Positions 8,601-16,750 of a DNA stretch of 64,000 nt are shown here, in pieces. The stretch is from assembly GCF_005049105.1 (NCBI RefSeq), contig NZ_SUKA01000011.1, positions 1-64,000 on the forward strand, given 5' to 3'. A program made the translations under genes and the position numbers. Numbering within the stretch: position 1 is the first letter of the stretch; each line of letters begins with the position of its first letter. This DNA comes from Sphingobacterium alkalisoli. Its GTDB lineage: Bacteria; Bacteroidota; Bacteroidia; Sphingobacteriales; Sphingobacteriaceae. The notes beneath the pieces are model-generated. The model saw nothing but the letters and a program-made list of their open reading frames with translations, ran no database searches and was not told where the DNA came from.

Positions 8601-9070
8601 TTGTAAGCGCCGTTACCGTCTGCGTGAACATACGGCAGGTATTTCCTGCTCTCACGACCAAATCCGTCGTATTCGATATGCTGGACGATATCCTTATGCC
8701 CCGGACTGGCCATAAGATCGACCGTCTGAAGGGGACGGCCAAGGCCATCGAAATACTGGACGGTCTGGTTCTCGTCGGCGATCGAACGCGGATCGTCCAT
8801 GTTGGCCGCGGTCACACCCGGCTGCCTGAACGTACGGCTCAGGATATAGTTCTGGTTACTGCTCGGCGTACTGGTCAGTAAAGGTGCACTCAGCAGGTAA
8901 AGCCGTACATTGCTCCCCGAAGGGATATGGAAACCGTTGGTCAGCGTAATACTCTTCAGCGCAGTGATCTCTGCCTCACCGCCATAGCTGGAAAGGCTGA
9001 TGGCCTGCTGCCCACGTACTCCAAGGGACAGGAACAGCGCCGATACCGTATACATGATTGTCTTTCTCAT
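5621..9070 (-). CDS. DUF6443/RHS-repeat toxin with metallopeptidase-like (HEADH) tip
   Basis: 1149 aa. Signal peptide (MRKTIMYTVSALFLSLGVRG), then a DUF6443-like N-terminal region, YD/RHS repeats over about residues 100-860, the core end [20 protein letters not shown] and FIDPDG ending near residue 949. The unique tip (950-1149) has HEADH at 1066-1070 and a downstream EERRVITGSEKRTGQALG, a layout like M91/NleD-type zinc peptidase effectors (HExxH, then a Glu-rich helix). It starts 3 bp after the 1068 aa partner gene and is followed 4 bp later by a lipoprotein. The first ~390 residues are nearly identical to the gene at 22003. The core is visibly GC-richer than the tip. Toxin class is by motif; cellular target unknown. 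Confidence 0.85.
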   Translation of the reverse strand: MRKTIMYTVSALFLSLGVRGQQAISLSSYGGEAEITALKSITLTNGFHIPSGSNVRLYLLSAPLLTSTPSSNQNYILSRTFRQPGVTAANMDDPRSIADENQTVQYFDGLGRPLQTVDLMASPGHKDIVQHIEYDGFGRESRKYLPYVHADGNGAYKTGGSGNVTTFYTRTTGDDISGIVRTPKPYAETVFENSPLNRVLEQGAPGQIWQPSADRGAVTAASATGHTVAMDYGTNVASDVRLWTVNSNNLGASGTPYYAAGKLYRTVTKDENWITANGKGGTVEEYKDFEDRVVLKRVWKSNTEALNTYYVYDDFGDLRYVIPPGYTTTTVTDNNTDFNEKVYAYRYDGRRRLIEKKIPGKGWEHIVYNRNDQPVLTQDALQRGKTTKEWLYTKYDAFGRVTESGIFRSNLLRSALQDILNAEQVSSTTAFWDSRAYNATSYDNRSYPRDPLAKTVLQVNYYDDYGFKTSGVLAATAGLDSTNLVKGLQTGSLVYRDNGTLPLLSVNYYDKRGRLIQSAGENQFTGGTDYVTNTYSFPGELLTSTRVHRPSASGTATTIVTTNSYDHVGRLKETRKKVNTQTEIVQSQLVYNEIGQLKQKNLHVNGTTNQQEIYYTYNERGWTTGINDPNVLTDKRRFAMQFNYANNPQAYNGNIGSIVWNTKVTTGQTQTPLQSYIYTYDPLNRLKKAAYSATGKNNFFNEELAYDNMGNIDTLRRSSGSAGWYNHFKYSYTGNRLNGVADAGTAARSNTFTYDANGNAVTNSRLGITDIEYNSLNLPRKFTKGAETLTYSYDATGRKLSKQHSTGTTQYADGIQYRNGAIEFIQTEEGRILPNGSSFIYEYFLKDHLGNTRAIIDHTGAVKQIQDYYAFGMEMNTGAGLNSAVNQYKYNCKEKQTEMGLDQLDYGARFYDAEIGRWNVIDPLAEKHRRWSPYNYAINNPIRFIDPDGRDIIIYYNRGENKPMGQFRFSGNNYDDIKGKHDNPQVRAVVSTIKYLEDNVGNTNIGSLANDKSVTAHLRITDFEQNKGGVNIKTGDPVIDWNPNLAKEVETNKGNAVLSPATLLEHEADHAKFGSENREEYKSNGSAKDGQYDNKEERRVITGSEKRTGQALGDLKEGEYRTNHKGGAFIPVNSPIQNRKPQFPWETNR

Positions 9071-9073
9071 TGC

Positions 9074-12000
9074 TTATGGTCTGTAGTGGTAGCGGTAATT
9101 TTTCAATACGTTGTCCTCGAAATCAAGCACATCCTTCAATCGCTGGAAGCCGTCGTACTCATAATACTCAGTGATACCACGCGGATCTGTCATGCTCGTC
9201 ATGCCCACAAGCGGCCTGTACGTATAGCTGCTTATCTGCGCTTTTTGCATGTTCACATTGTTGCGTAGCGAGTCCAGTATAGTTTTTATCGTTGCGTCGG
9301 ATACGGTTGGTGAATTAAGGGCATTAATTTTATTGTTGGCAATGGTGCCGCCTCCGAGTGCAAGCAGCACCTCAGCATACGTCGCATTCTCGATCTTCGC
9401 TACAGGATATTGACCGCCATAACCCCATAGGTAAATTGTTGTAGCGCCCGCATTGACTTTTACTTCTCTTGGGTTTAGAAAGTCATCATATGATAAATAA
9501 TTTTTGAAGAGTCTATAACGGCTATCTATACCATACTGCTGGTTTTGAGCCGAGGGTGGGGTAAGGCCCTGGGTTAGATTTCCAAATTTAAAGCTCGTCA
9601 AATTTGTAGGACTTTCTTGGCTCAAATGAAATACATTTTTTAGTATCCCTTTCCCATTTCGGTAATACTCTAAGTATTTACCTGAGGTCACAAGTTCTCT
9701 GTTATTGCTTTTATTAACAGTTACTGTCTCAATAGGCAAACTCAAATTATTGCTGTTAATAAGATCAGCAACCCATCCTTCATTAAGCAATTTATAATCA
9801 GCCGGATAGGTAAAATAATTAATCACTTCATCTGATTTACTGTTTGTAGATCGAATTTTTCTAATTTGATTGTCATCACTATTACCATAGAGGAACTCTT
9901 TAGTAGAAATTAACGGCTCACTGTTATTATTAAAGTATTCAGATGTGGTTGTCTTTGTCAAAACAACGAATCTACTTTGATAAGCAGATTTCTGTAAAAT
10001 CAAAAAATCAACTTCAATGTTGGCTGGCAAAAGGTCTTGAGGGTCAGAATACAATGAAGTCAAATTTTTATAGAACAAGCTTTTAAGATCTAAAAAGACA
10101 ACAGTTTCTGACCAATCTGGAAGCTCCGAATAATCATTATTTACAGATCTTATTTTACGTCCCAAAGCATCAAAATACTCAACTTTCCTCACTTTTCCTC
10201 TTGATTGGGCATTGGAAATATTAGCTAAGAGCTTTTCGTCTATATCGTCCAACGGACTAGCGGTTTGGTCCGAGGCTTCTGAAAAATTAGAGTAATGATA
10301 AACTATCTTCGAGTTATCGTCCATAATCTCTTCTACCCTTGAATAACCTACAGGAAGCGCATCCTGTCGTTCATTCAAACGGGCGGAACTCATGACAAAC
10401 CCGCTCGCGCCTACTCCTCCCGTAAACCCTGCATAATAGATTGGTTTGCTATCAAGTTGACCACTGGATTTATTAGTGCCCTGTAACCTATAAAAATACT
10501 GCTTTGTCGAAATCTGCCCATCATAATCCCATTTAATTCTTTTTATTCGTAGCCCAGGGCCTATCATACGATCTTTTTTTATTCTTTTTGTAAATGAAAT
10601 CTTACCACTTGCTGTTTGAATGTCAGAATTGCCTGGATTAAATAATTGATTTGTTTGAAAAATTTGTTGCAACGTATAGTCACCTGCTGACAAGAATAAA
10701 TTCGAGGTCTGGCTGACAGCCCCCGATAACCAACTCCTATTGGGACCGATTGGTATAATTTCTTTTCTGATTTCGACATTTGTACCAACATCCAGATTAA
10801 AACTAATTGTTGATGGATCTGTATCAAATACTCCTTCCTCATAAAAAAAACTATATTCATTATAAACACTCTCATATCCCTCTTCTATATCTCCAGGATC
10901 ATAGTCGTTGGACTCATGCTCAAAACTGACTGTTCCGCCAGTCCCATATTCAATCTTTTCCAATATACAAGCTTTGACTTTACTCGGTATAATGGATCTG
11001 TCTGCACCATATAAATAACGATTATTAAAAAAACTAAAAACTGTTGGAATCCGTGTAATACCATTATTGATACCGTTATAATATCCCCAGTCATCAATGG
11101 AATTGGATGCATATGGATTCCCATTAAACATACCATAACTGGTAAACCTTTCAGAGTTATACGAAAAGCGAAACATCAACTGTTCCGTTTGATCCTGAAC
11201 ACTTTGCTGATAGATATCAGAGAGCATCAAGCGCGATTCACTGGGGCGATACTGAAATCGTACTTTTTTTAGGATATTTTCGTTCAAATCATACAACTGA
11301 ATTTCGTCAAGTTTTTGTTCCTTAGCCCCTAAATTTGAATAACGTGGGGGATGATAAACGATATCATCCCTATCCGAAAAGATAAACCTGATTTCATGAA
11401 GTTTGGTCGTAATCCTATTGAGGTATATCACTTGATCTCTACTGTAAATTCCATCTGTTTTAAATAGATCAAAATCATTTACATTTCCCCCCCGTCTAAA
11501 ATGAACTTGTCTAGTAACAGCTGTCTCCTTAAAGCGATAACGATTAGTCTCAGCCGTATAATGATAGTTGATCTCCTCATTATTTAAATCTATAATTTTG
11601 GTAAGATACCATGATGATATATAAGACTCTTCAGGAATGCTTTTCCCAAAATATGATTTCTCTACTGTCGAAAACACGTACTTTATTCCGTTATCATTTG
11701 TAAGCGTAAAAGAGGTAATTTGATAATTTCTTGAATATTCCAACTTAATCTTTTCCCCATTTAAAAAGCAGATATTTCCTTGGTAATCAAAAACGAATTT
11801 CGCAGATAGGCCCGGCGCACTAACGTAAAATAGATCAGGATGGCAATCAACTTCGCTTTTAGTCACTTGCTTCACTATCGCATCAGAAGGGTACACTTTA
11901 TTATACTCAGTAAGCATTTCTTGGCCGATATTCAAAATACCTAAGCCCGAATCATCGGGAATCCCTTTAATTATTCTCGAAATTACTCCTCCTACTTTTA

Positions 12001-12280
12001 GATTAAAACTAAGCCCTACCCACCCCGGTATTTCATTTACTTTAACGCCTCCAAAATTATATTTTATAGAAATCGTTTCCGATAAGTTTCCTTGTTTCAC
12101 CTCCATCAATTTTTCTTCAAAATCAACGAGACCATTGTAAAGTTGTGTACTCATTTCATTAGATTTCATAAAAGAGTATGCTGTAGGTGATGGAAGGAAA
12201 AAATCATCGTCTCTTCCAGATTGGGCATATAAATAGTTACTAATGCAAACCAATAAAAATTTTAAAAAAAATTGCTTCAT
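9074..12280 (-). CDS. Large exported partner of the RHS protein (RHS-N-like), locus A
   Basis: 1068 aa with a signal peptide (MKQFFLKFLLVCISNYLYAQ). The N-terminal part has the pattern FNLKVGGVISRIIKGIPDD, shared in spirit with the paralogue at 25378 (VGLGWRLSVGGAVIRNVVG). The rest is beta-rich with sparse YD-like repeats, such as YYEYDGFQRLKDVLDFEDN at the end. The last ~115 residues are almost identical to those of the paralogue, whereas the middle is strongly diverged. It ends 3 bp before the DUF6443/RHS gene, so the two proteins look like the two halves of one RHS shell or delivery particle. That partnership is inferred from gene order repeated at two loci. Confidence 0.75.
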   Translation of the reverse strand: MKQFFLKFLLVCISNYLYAQSGRDDDFFLPSPTAYSFMKSNEMSTQLYNGLVDFEEKLMEVKQGNLSETISIKYNFGGVKVNEIPGWVGLSFNLKVGGVISRIIKGIPDDSGLGILNIGQEMLTEYNKVYPSDAIVKQVTKSEVDCHPDLFYVSAPGLSAKFVFDYQGNICFLNGEKIKLEYSRNYQITSFTLTNDNGIKYVFSTVEKSYFGKSIPEESYISSWYLTKIIDLNNEEINYHYTAETNRYRFKETAVTRQVHFRRGGNVNDFDLFKTDGIYSRDQVIYLNRITTKLHEIRFIFSDRDDIVYHPPRYSNLGAKEQKLDEIQLYDLNENILKKVRFQYRPSESRLMLSDIYQQSVQDQTEQLMFRFSYNSERFTSYGMFNGNPYASNSIDDWGYYNGINNGITRIPTVFSFFNNRYLYGADRSIIPSKVKACILEKIEYGTGGTVSFEHESNDYDPGDIEEGYESVYNEYSFFYEEGVFDTDPSTISFNLDVGTNVEIRKEIIPIGPNRSWLSGAVSQTSNLFLSAGDYTLQQIFQTNQLFNPGNSDIQTASGKISFTKRIKKDRMIGPGLRIKRIKWDYDGQISTKQYFYRLQGTNKSSGQLDSKPIYYAGFTGGVGASGFVMSSARLNERQDALPVGYSRVEEIMDDNSKIVYHYSNFSEASDQTASPLDDIDEKLLANISNAQSRGKVRKVEYFDALGRKIRSVNNDYSELPDWSETVVFLDLKSLFYKNLTSLYSDPQDLLPANIEVDFLILQKSAYQSRFVVLTKTTTSEYFNNNSEPLISTKEFLYGNSDDNQIRKIRSTNSKSDEVINYFTYPADYKLLNEGWVADLINSNNLSLPIETVTVNKSNNRELVTSGKYLEYYRNGKGILKNVFHLSQESPTNLTSFKFGNLTQGLTPPSAQNQQYGIDSRYRLFKNYLSYDDFLNPREVKVNAGATTIYLWGYGGQYPVAKIENATYAEVLLALGGGTIANNKINALNSPTVSDATIKTILDSLRNNVNMQKAQISSYTYRPLVGMTSMTDPRGITEYYEYDGFQRLKDVLDFEDNVLKNYRYHYRP

Positions 12281-12317
12281 ATGAGATTATCTAGTCAAAT
12301 AAAAATATACGTCTGTA

Positions 12318-12737
12318 CTAATGTGGAAGCGAATTGATATTAGCAGCATCATACGTCTCAACGAAAGCCCGAATAGTATACATATTGGTATGGTTGGTTT
12401 TTACTTTCACGATATTATCCTCTATTACCAATATGGGATGATTCGAAACTTGTCCTGCGGAAGAAACCATGCGTAAGGTCCAGACGCTGTTTAAGCTATT
12501 GTACCAAGTTAGATACTCTGCTCCGGTTCGTGTGCCGGTGGATAACACAGATAATTTAATGCGGTAAAGGGCTTCTTTTTTCAACGCCTGACCTGAGGCA
12601 TCGGTCAACTCAACAAGCGTCGTGTTGTTAGCTTGGATATTTTTAATAAATGTTGTCGTTTGTGCAGTACCATATTGGCAGATTAACAATCCAATTAACG
12701 ACATGCTAAATCTGATAAACCTAATCATTTTTTTCAA
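12318..12737 (-). CDS. Small secreted protein, possibly a stand-alone fibre head domain
   Basis: 139 aa with a signal peptide (MKKMIRFIRFSMSLIGLLICQYGTAQ is the N-terminal region; only the residues after TAQ are mature). The mature ~113 residues are beta-rich with WYNSLNSVWTLRMVSS in the middle. They lack the shaft motif and C-terminal coiled coil found in the adjacent tail-fibre-like genes. The start overlaps the end of the upstream fibre gene by 17 bp, and the RHS partner starts 37 bp further on, so it belongs to the same operon. It has no counterpart at locus B. Function not recognised; a receptor- or glycan-binding head is a guess from context. Confidence 0.45.
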   Translation of the reverse strand: MKKMIRFIRFSMSLIGLLICQYGTAQTTTFIKNIQANNTTLVELTDASGQALKKEALYRIKLSVLSTGTRTGAEYLTWYNSLNSVWTLRMVSSAGQVSNHPILVIEDNIVKVKTNHTNMYTIRAFVETYDAANINSLPH

Positions 12738-13458
12738 TCCAGTTTTTTACTTGTTTAATACTATCTTTCATTTCAGTGATTTCTTTTCCCTGATATTCTA
12801 TTTCCCGGTTCTTCTCTATCAGGAGCAGTGTCAGCTCTTCGATTTTTTTCAGCAGCAGTTTGTTCATTTCCCCAAGTGATATCCCCTCTTTTTCTACTTC
12901 TGATGCACTTGGTATTTCAGGAAGATGGCCATTCTGCTTTATAAACTGCTCGATCTCCGGTAAAGACATTGCTTCATATTCATCCTGAAATACGTAATCC
13001 GGCCAGTTGGCGGTTTCTACTTTGATTTCCTTAGCACGGATATTGCCGTTGACGGACAGCTTTGTAGTAGGGCTAGTAGTACCTATTCCTACATTTCCAT
13101 TTCCTGCTATATAAAATCTTGTCTGAAATTCCCCATTTACCTTTCCGGTCTGGAAAAATAGATGTCTATCTGTCGCATTATCGCCCGTTGGGGCAACCCT
13201 GATAAATAAATTCTTATGATTCGTACCGGGGTCATCCGAGGTAATAAAACTTCCGTTTGAAGCACCAGATATTAAGACATAGTTATTTCCACCACTTAGC
13301 CTCTCAAACATGACATCTCCTTTGACCTGAAGACGGGCTAGAGGATTTGTGGTACCGATTCCGACATTCCCTGAAGTAGGGAATACATTGCTTTGTCCAT
13401 TTGCAGTTAAAGCCAATAGCATACATAAGCAAGATAAAATTCGATTTATTTCTTTCAT
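12721..13458 (-). CDS. Secreted tail-fibre-like protein (class I C-terminal module)
   Basis: 245 aa. Signal peptide MKEINRILSCLCMLLALTANG, then two NVGIGTT shaft motifs (near residues 31 and 122). The C-terminal module comprises LSVNGNIRAKEIKVE, NWPDYVF, IKQNGHLPEIPSA, GISLGEMNKLLLKKIEELTL and a coiled coil to the end. NVGIGTTSP followed by LxVNG and a terminal coiled coil is typical of Bacteroidota proteins related to trimeric tail fibres with S74-type ends. The head between the two shaft motifs is unique to this copy. It overlaps the next gene by 17 bp. Confidence 0.7.
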   Translation of the reverse strand: MKEINRILSCLCMLLALTANGQSNVFPTSGNVGIGTTNPLARLQVKGDVMFERLSGGNNYVLISGASNGSFITSDDPGTNHKNLFIRVAPTGDNATDRHLFFQTGKVNGEFQTRFYIAGNGNVGIGTTSPTTKLSVNGNIRAKEIKVETANWPDYVFQDEYEAMSLPEIEQFIKQNGHLPEIPSASEVEKEGISLGEMNKLLLKKIEELTLLLIEKNREIEYQGKEITEMKDSIKQVKNWIEKND

Positions 13459-13470
13459 TAATTATTTTTT

Positions 13471-13572
13471 TTAATCTATTGCAGATAGTTTCTTTAACGG
13501 GAGTCTGTTCATCTCTCCCAAAGACACACCGTCTTTCTCTGCTTCCTCTACCTTAGGTATATCAGGTAAATG
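13471..13572 (-). pseudogene. Fragment of a tail-fibre C-terminal module
   Basis: The minus-strand frame encodes HLPDIPKVEEAEKDGVSLGE followed by MNRLPLKKL and a TAA at 13471-13473. This is the second half of the class I C-terminal module (HLPxIP...GISLGEMN...LLKK) cut off from any head. It lies between two intact fibre genes and shows that fibre cassettes are gained and lost here. Confidence 0.75.
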
Positions 13573-13661
13573 CTAATTATATATCTTTACTATTTCTATG
13601 CACTATTTATATTTTTTTTATTGAGATCTGCTTTCAACTATTCAAAAAATTATTAACGCTA

Positions 13662-14468
13662 TTATTTTTTTTCCAGTTCCTTGATACGTTTATCTTGTTG
13701 CAGGATATAAAGTGTTAATTCCTCATTCTTTTTAAGCAGCATATTAACCATTTCTCCAACCTGCACGCCATTCAGTTCGACCTCCTTCGCCGTCGGTATG
13801 TCTGGTAGATGTCCGTTTTTGTTTATAAAACTTCCCAAACTATCCAGAGACATCAACTTGTGGTCTTTCTCGAAAACATAATCTGGCCAGTTGGCCGTTT
13901 CTACTTTGATTTCCTTAGCACGGATATTGCCGTTGACGGCTAGTTTGTCGGTAGGATTAGTAGTACCAATTCCTACATTTCCATTATAAGCAACCATAAG
14001 TTTATCTTCAATATTGATCCTTCCCATCTGTGCTTGCGCACGTACGGTACCGCCACCGTCAGGTAAGGCGCCAGAATATAACTTCGCCACGTTCCAGCCG
14101 TAGTTATCTGAAATCAATTGTAAGCTTGTTATAGAAGTCGTGAAATTGACTTCTATAAATGTAGTATCGCTGCTATACGTCACTCGCGCTGCAGACCAGT
14201 AACCTCCTTTTGCATTGCTGCTAAGTGAAATGCCACCTACAACCGACCAGTCCTTGAACCACTCGATATCGGCTTGGTAGGGTGTATTATTGCCCCCACT
14301 TGTGTATAATGATATCTTCCCGAAACCCCGCCCCGATGTGCCATTGCAGTATGCAACTCGCTTCCATCCAACACCGTTTACGGAAGCTGTCGAATTCGTC
14401 TGACTATAGGCATTGACAGACAGCATGACGCTCCATAAAAGCAAGGATATTAATGTAGTTTTTCTCAT
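13662..14468 (-). CDS. Secreted tail-fibre-like protein (class II C-terminal module)
   Basis: 268 aa from the ATG at 14466-14468. I prefer this to the ATG 48 bp upstream because it gives a normal signal peptide (MRKTTLISLLLWSVMLSVNA) and starts 4 bp after the preceding gene instead of overlapping it. The head (~ residues 25-160) is a Gly/Ser/Trp-rich beta domain. The shaft motif NGNVGIGTTNPTDKLAVNG follows, then IRAKEIKVE and NWPDYVF. The end is of the second class: GVQVGEMVNMLLKKNEELTL, with NEELTLY replacing IEELTLHL. Only the gene at 16751 shares this class. Confidence 0.7.
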   Translation of the reverse strand: MRKTTLISLLLWSVMLSVNAYSQTNSTASVNGVGWKRVAYCNGTSGRGFGKISLYTSGGNNTPYQADIEWFKDWSVVGGISLSSNAKGGYWSAARVTYSSDTTFIEVNFTTSITSLQLISDNYGWNVAKLYSGALPDGGGTVRAQAQMGRINIEDKLMVAYNGNVGIGTTNPTDKLAVNGNIRAKEIKVETANWPDYVFEKDHKLMSLDSLGSFINKNGHLPDIPTAKEVELNGVQVGEMVNMLLKKNEELTLYILQQDKRIKELEKK

Positions 14469-14472
14469 GATA

Positions 14473-15546
14473 TTACTTATTACCGTTTTCCTTAATAGCG
14501 GAAAGCTCCTTTTCAACTCGTTCTAATCTTTTGTCTTTTTCGATCAGGTGCAGTGTCAGTTCTTCGATTTTCTTTAACAGGATTTTATTCATTTCGCCCA
14601 ACGATATACCGTCTCGTTCTGCATCCTTCGCTTTCGGTAGCTCTGGTAGATGTCCATTGCTTTTGATAAACTGTTCTATTTCAGCAAGGGTTTTTAGATC
14701 ATACGCTTCCTCGAATACATAATCCGGCCAGTTAGCCGTTTCAACTTTGATCTCCTTACTCCTGATCGGACCATTCACCGCCAGATCGTACTCACGCGGA
14801 GTCTGGGTCTTTATGCCTACTTTACCCGGGAAATATGCCAGGCTACTTTGTGTACTGCTGACGCCTAACAGTGATTCAACAGAGGGTTCGTTGCCATTGA
14901 CCATTTCAAGCCTTGGAGCGTAGAAAAACTGCTGGTCATTGATATTTGGATCATAATATAGATACGCTCTGTGAACCGTGGAAGTGGCTGAAGCAGTAAA
15001 TTTAAAGTCTGTCATCGATAAAACCTTCTGTCCTGTTGAGCCATCGTATATACCGCCGAGATGAACGGTCGAGGCATCTGTATGGGCATGTATGTATCCT
15101 ACCAGCAGGTACCATTGATCCAGCTTGGGAAGTACACCGTTCCAGAAGTAGGGGTTTCCGTTTGCAACACCATCTAAATTTGAAACAGACCTGCACCCAA
15201 AATAGGTTCTACCGCTGGTCGAGTTCGACTTTTTTATCCAAACGGTCATACGGTACATTTTGGAAGGATCGATCGTGATATCCGTTGTATTCCAGCCGCC
15301 ATCAGCCTGTGCATCTCCCCCCGGAATCGATTTCCAAATGATACCGCGATGTCCATGTGGAGTTTCTCCCCATTCCCGGATATTTTCAGAGGGAAGCCCA
15401 CTGAGGGAAAACATACCCGCACTTCCGGATCCGATGTTCCATGCATTGACATCTAAAAGGTTCTGGGCATGACTTACGGTACACCAAAAACCGATCAGCA
15501 TAGTAAAGACAATTCTTGCTCTCAAGAGAGGTTTGTTCAATTTCAT
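14473..15546 (-). CDS. Secreted tail-fibre-like protein with large beta-sandwich head, first gene of locus A
   Basis: 357 aa. Signal peptide ending near SHAQ (residue 28), then a ~200-residue head rich in Trp, Gly and aromatic residues (MTVWIKKSNSTSGRTYFGC, QWYLLVGYIHAH), reminiscent of jelly-roll glycan-binding domains. After a shortened shaft (KVGIKTQTP, LAVNGPIRSKEIKVE) comes the class I module with NWPDYVF, GHLPELPKA, GISLGEMNKILLKKIEEL and a coiled coil. It is the promoter-proximal gene of the operon; the repeated leader element lies about 250 bp upstream. Carbohydrate binding is inferred from residue pattern only. Confidence 0.7.
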   Translation of the reverse strand: MKLNKPLLRARIVFTMLIGFWCTVSHAQNLLDVNAWNIGSGSAGMFSLSGLPSENIREWGETPHGHRGIIWKSIPGGDAQADGGWNTTDITIDPSKMYRMTVWIKKSNSTSGRTYFGCRSVSNLDGVANGNPYFWNGVLPKLDQWYLLVGYIHAHTDASTVHLGGIYDGSTGQKVLSMTDFKFTASATSTVHRAYLYYDPNINDQQFFYAPRLEMVNGNEPSVESLLGVSSTQSSLAYFPGKVGIKTQTPREYDLAVNGPIRSKEIKVETANWPDYVFEEAYDLKTLAEIEQFIKSNGHLPELPKAKDAERDGISLGEMNKILLKKIEELTLHLIEKDKRLERVEKELSAIKENGNK

Positions 15547-15933
15547 AGGGTAACTTCTAAGGTTTTTATTTTATTTTCGATAGGTATCTGCTGGACGGTT
15601 GACTACATTTTTTTTCTATTGATATTCGCTTCGATATGGTCAGCCTAAAAAATAGATCGTGATTGTGTTATTAATAAATACAGTTTGGTACAACAACCAA
15701 CAGGACATCATATCCCAGTGTGTTACTTTCCTGTAAAAGTGAAAATTATTATTTAAATGTATGTTCCGTCAATATTATTATGCTGTTAAAATATTTCTGT
15801 TAATTACTGGTCTCTTATATTATATGCTTCTCAACAATTGATTTCCAATAAAATTATAAAAGGTTTATGAGAAAAACAAGAAAACACAATATATTTTGAA
15901 ATTTTATTTTCTTAAGGTTAGGAAAAACAGTAT
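15547..15933. other. Long untranslated leader of locus A
   Basis: AT-rich with no credible gene on either strand. It contains the repeated promoter/leader element at 15799-15884, annotated separately. The ~250 nt between that element and the first ATG would be an unusually long 5' leader. Confidence 0.5.
15799..15884 (-). promoter_or_regulatory. Repeated leader/promoter element, copy 1
   Basis: About 86 bp nearly identical to 32793-32880, including the shared core AACAATTGATTTCCAATAAA and then ATTATAAAAGGTTTA. On the minus strand it holds TTG, 20 nt, then TAATTTTA, close to the Bacteroidota TTG/TAnnTTTG promoter. It lies upstream of the first fibre gene of locus A. Promoter function is inferred from conservation and position. 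Confidence 0.6.
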
Positions 15934-15977
15934 ACAAGCATAGAGCCGTACAGGATTCTGTACGGCTCTATGCTTGT
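15934..15977 (-). terminator. Perfect 20-bp hairpin, probable terminator
   Basis: ACAAGCATAGAGCCGTACAG (15934-15953), a 4 nt loop, then its exact reverse complement (15958-15977). On the minus strand the stem is followed by ATACTGTTTTTCC, so it would end transcription after the decayed RHS tip and insulate locus A's promoter. Confidence 0.75.
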
Positions 15978-16000
15978 GTGCAACGCCTAGTAAAAAGTCT

Positions 16001-16320
16001 CTACTTTTTGGCTGGGATTCCAGCGCTATCATACTTATCTGATCTTTTGTATTTTATTGCTTCCTTTTCTAAAAACTTAGTACTTGGATTTCAAACGGTA
16101 ATGATGAGTCTTTACACTTAGTTGTAAATGCCCTTTTTCATGTGAAATAGCATTACAAGTATTCATCCCATCCGCATCGATCAAGAGCCTAAGATTTTGT
16201 TGTTAGCAGACATAGAAAGAATATCTTTTTTATTTGCTCCACCAGCTGGCCTATAATATTCTGCCCCTATCTCCTCGTTGTTGAACCTTGCCCAGTAGTA
16301 GTATCTATAATCAACTAAAA
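16001..16320 (-). pseudogene. Decayed RHS tip with HExxH motif
   Basis: Three minus-strand frames give consecutive pieces of one protein: YYYWARFNNEEIGAEYYRPA (a degenerate RHS core end, compare [13 protein letters not shown]), then a TGA; next frame IDADGMNTCNAISHEKGHLQ, with HEKGH at 16128-16142; then FLEKEAIKYKRSDKYDSAGI ending PAKK and TAG at 16001-16003. At least two frameshifts or stops break it. ISHEKGHL fits the zinc-binding helix of a metallopeptidase-like tip, so this is probably a dead relative of the toxin at 5621. Confidence 0.65.
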
Positions 16321-16325
16321 AGGTC

Positions 16326-16715
16326 TTACGAAATAATTGATAGGTTCTTAATCAAAACAGACATCTGAAATATAGAAATAAGTATATATATGATATAATC
16401 TCCAAAAAAAGTTACTCCTTTTATAAGAAACCTATTAGAGGGGTGCTCTCCCCGTCTTATTATCATAAATACAAGCACACGTACTATACCACGAAATATA
16501 AAAATTCCAAAACTGAATAAAAATAAAATAGCAACTAATTTAGTAGACAAAAAATACTGATCAAATAGATACTGAAAAGTTAGTATTCCCGCAACCACTA
16601 GAACTGAAATACAACCAATAACTAGCCACTGCATTTCGTTTTCCTTCTTTACAAAAAAAGTGTGAATAGAAAAGTTTAACAGCAAAAAACAAAGCATTAA
16701 AATCAAAATAATCAT
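16326..16715 (-). CDS. Four-TM membrane protein of unknown function
   Basis: 129 aa with hydrophobic segments near residues 2-18, 30-48, 58-85 and 105-122 and a positively charged loop (IIRRGEHPSNR). It lies between a fibre gene (35 bp upstream) and the decayed HExxH tip. It could be a displaced immunity protein, but it precedes rather than follows the tip. No family recognised. Confidence 0.45.
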   Translation of the reverse strand: MIILILMLCFLLLNFSIHTFFVKKENEMQWLVIGCISVLVVAGILTFQYLFDQYFLSTKLVAILFLFSFGIFIFRGIVRVLVFMIIRRGEHPSNRFLIKGVTFFGDYIIYILISIFQMSVLIKNLSIIS

Positions 16716-16750
16716 AGTTATTTTTTCTATGTAATCGTTCGCAGATTCGC

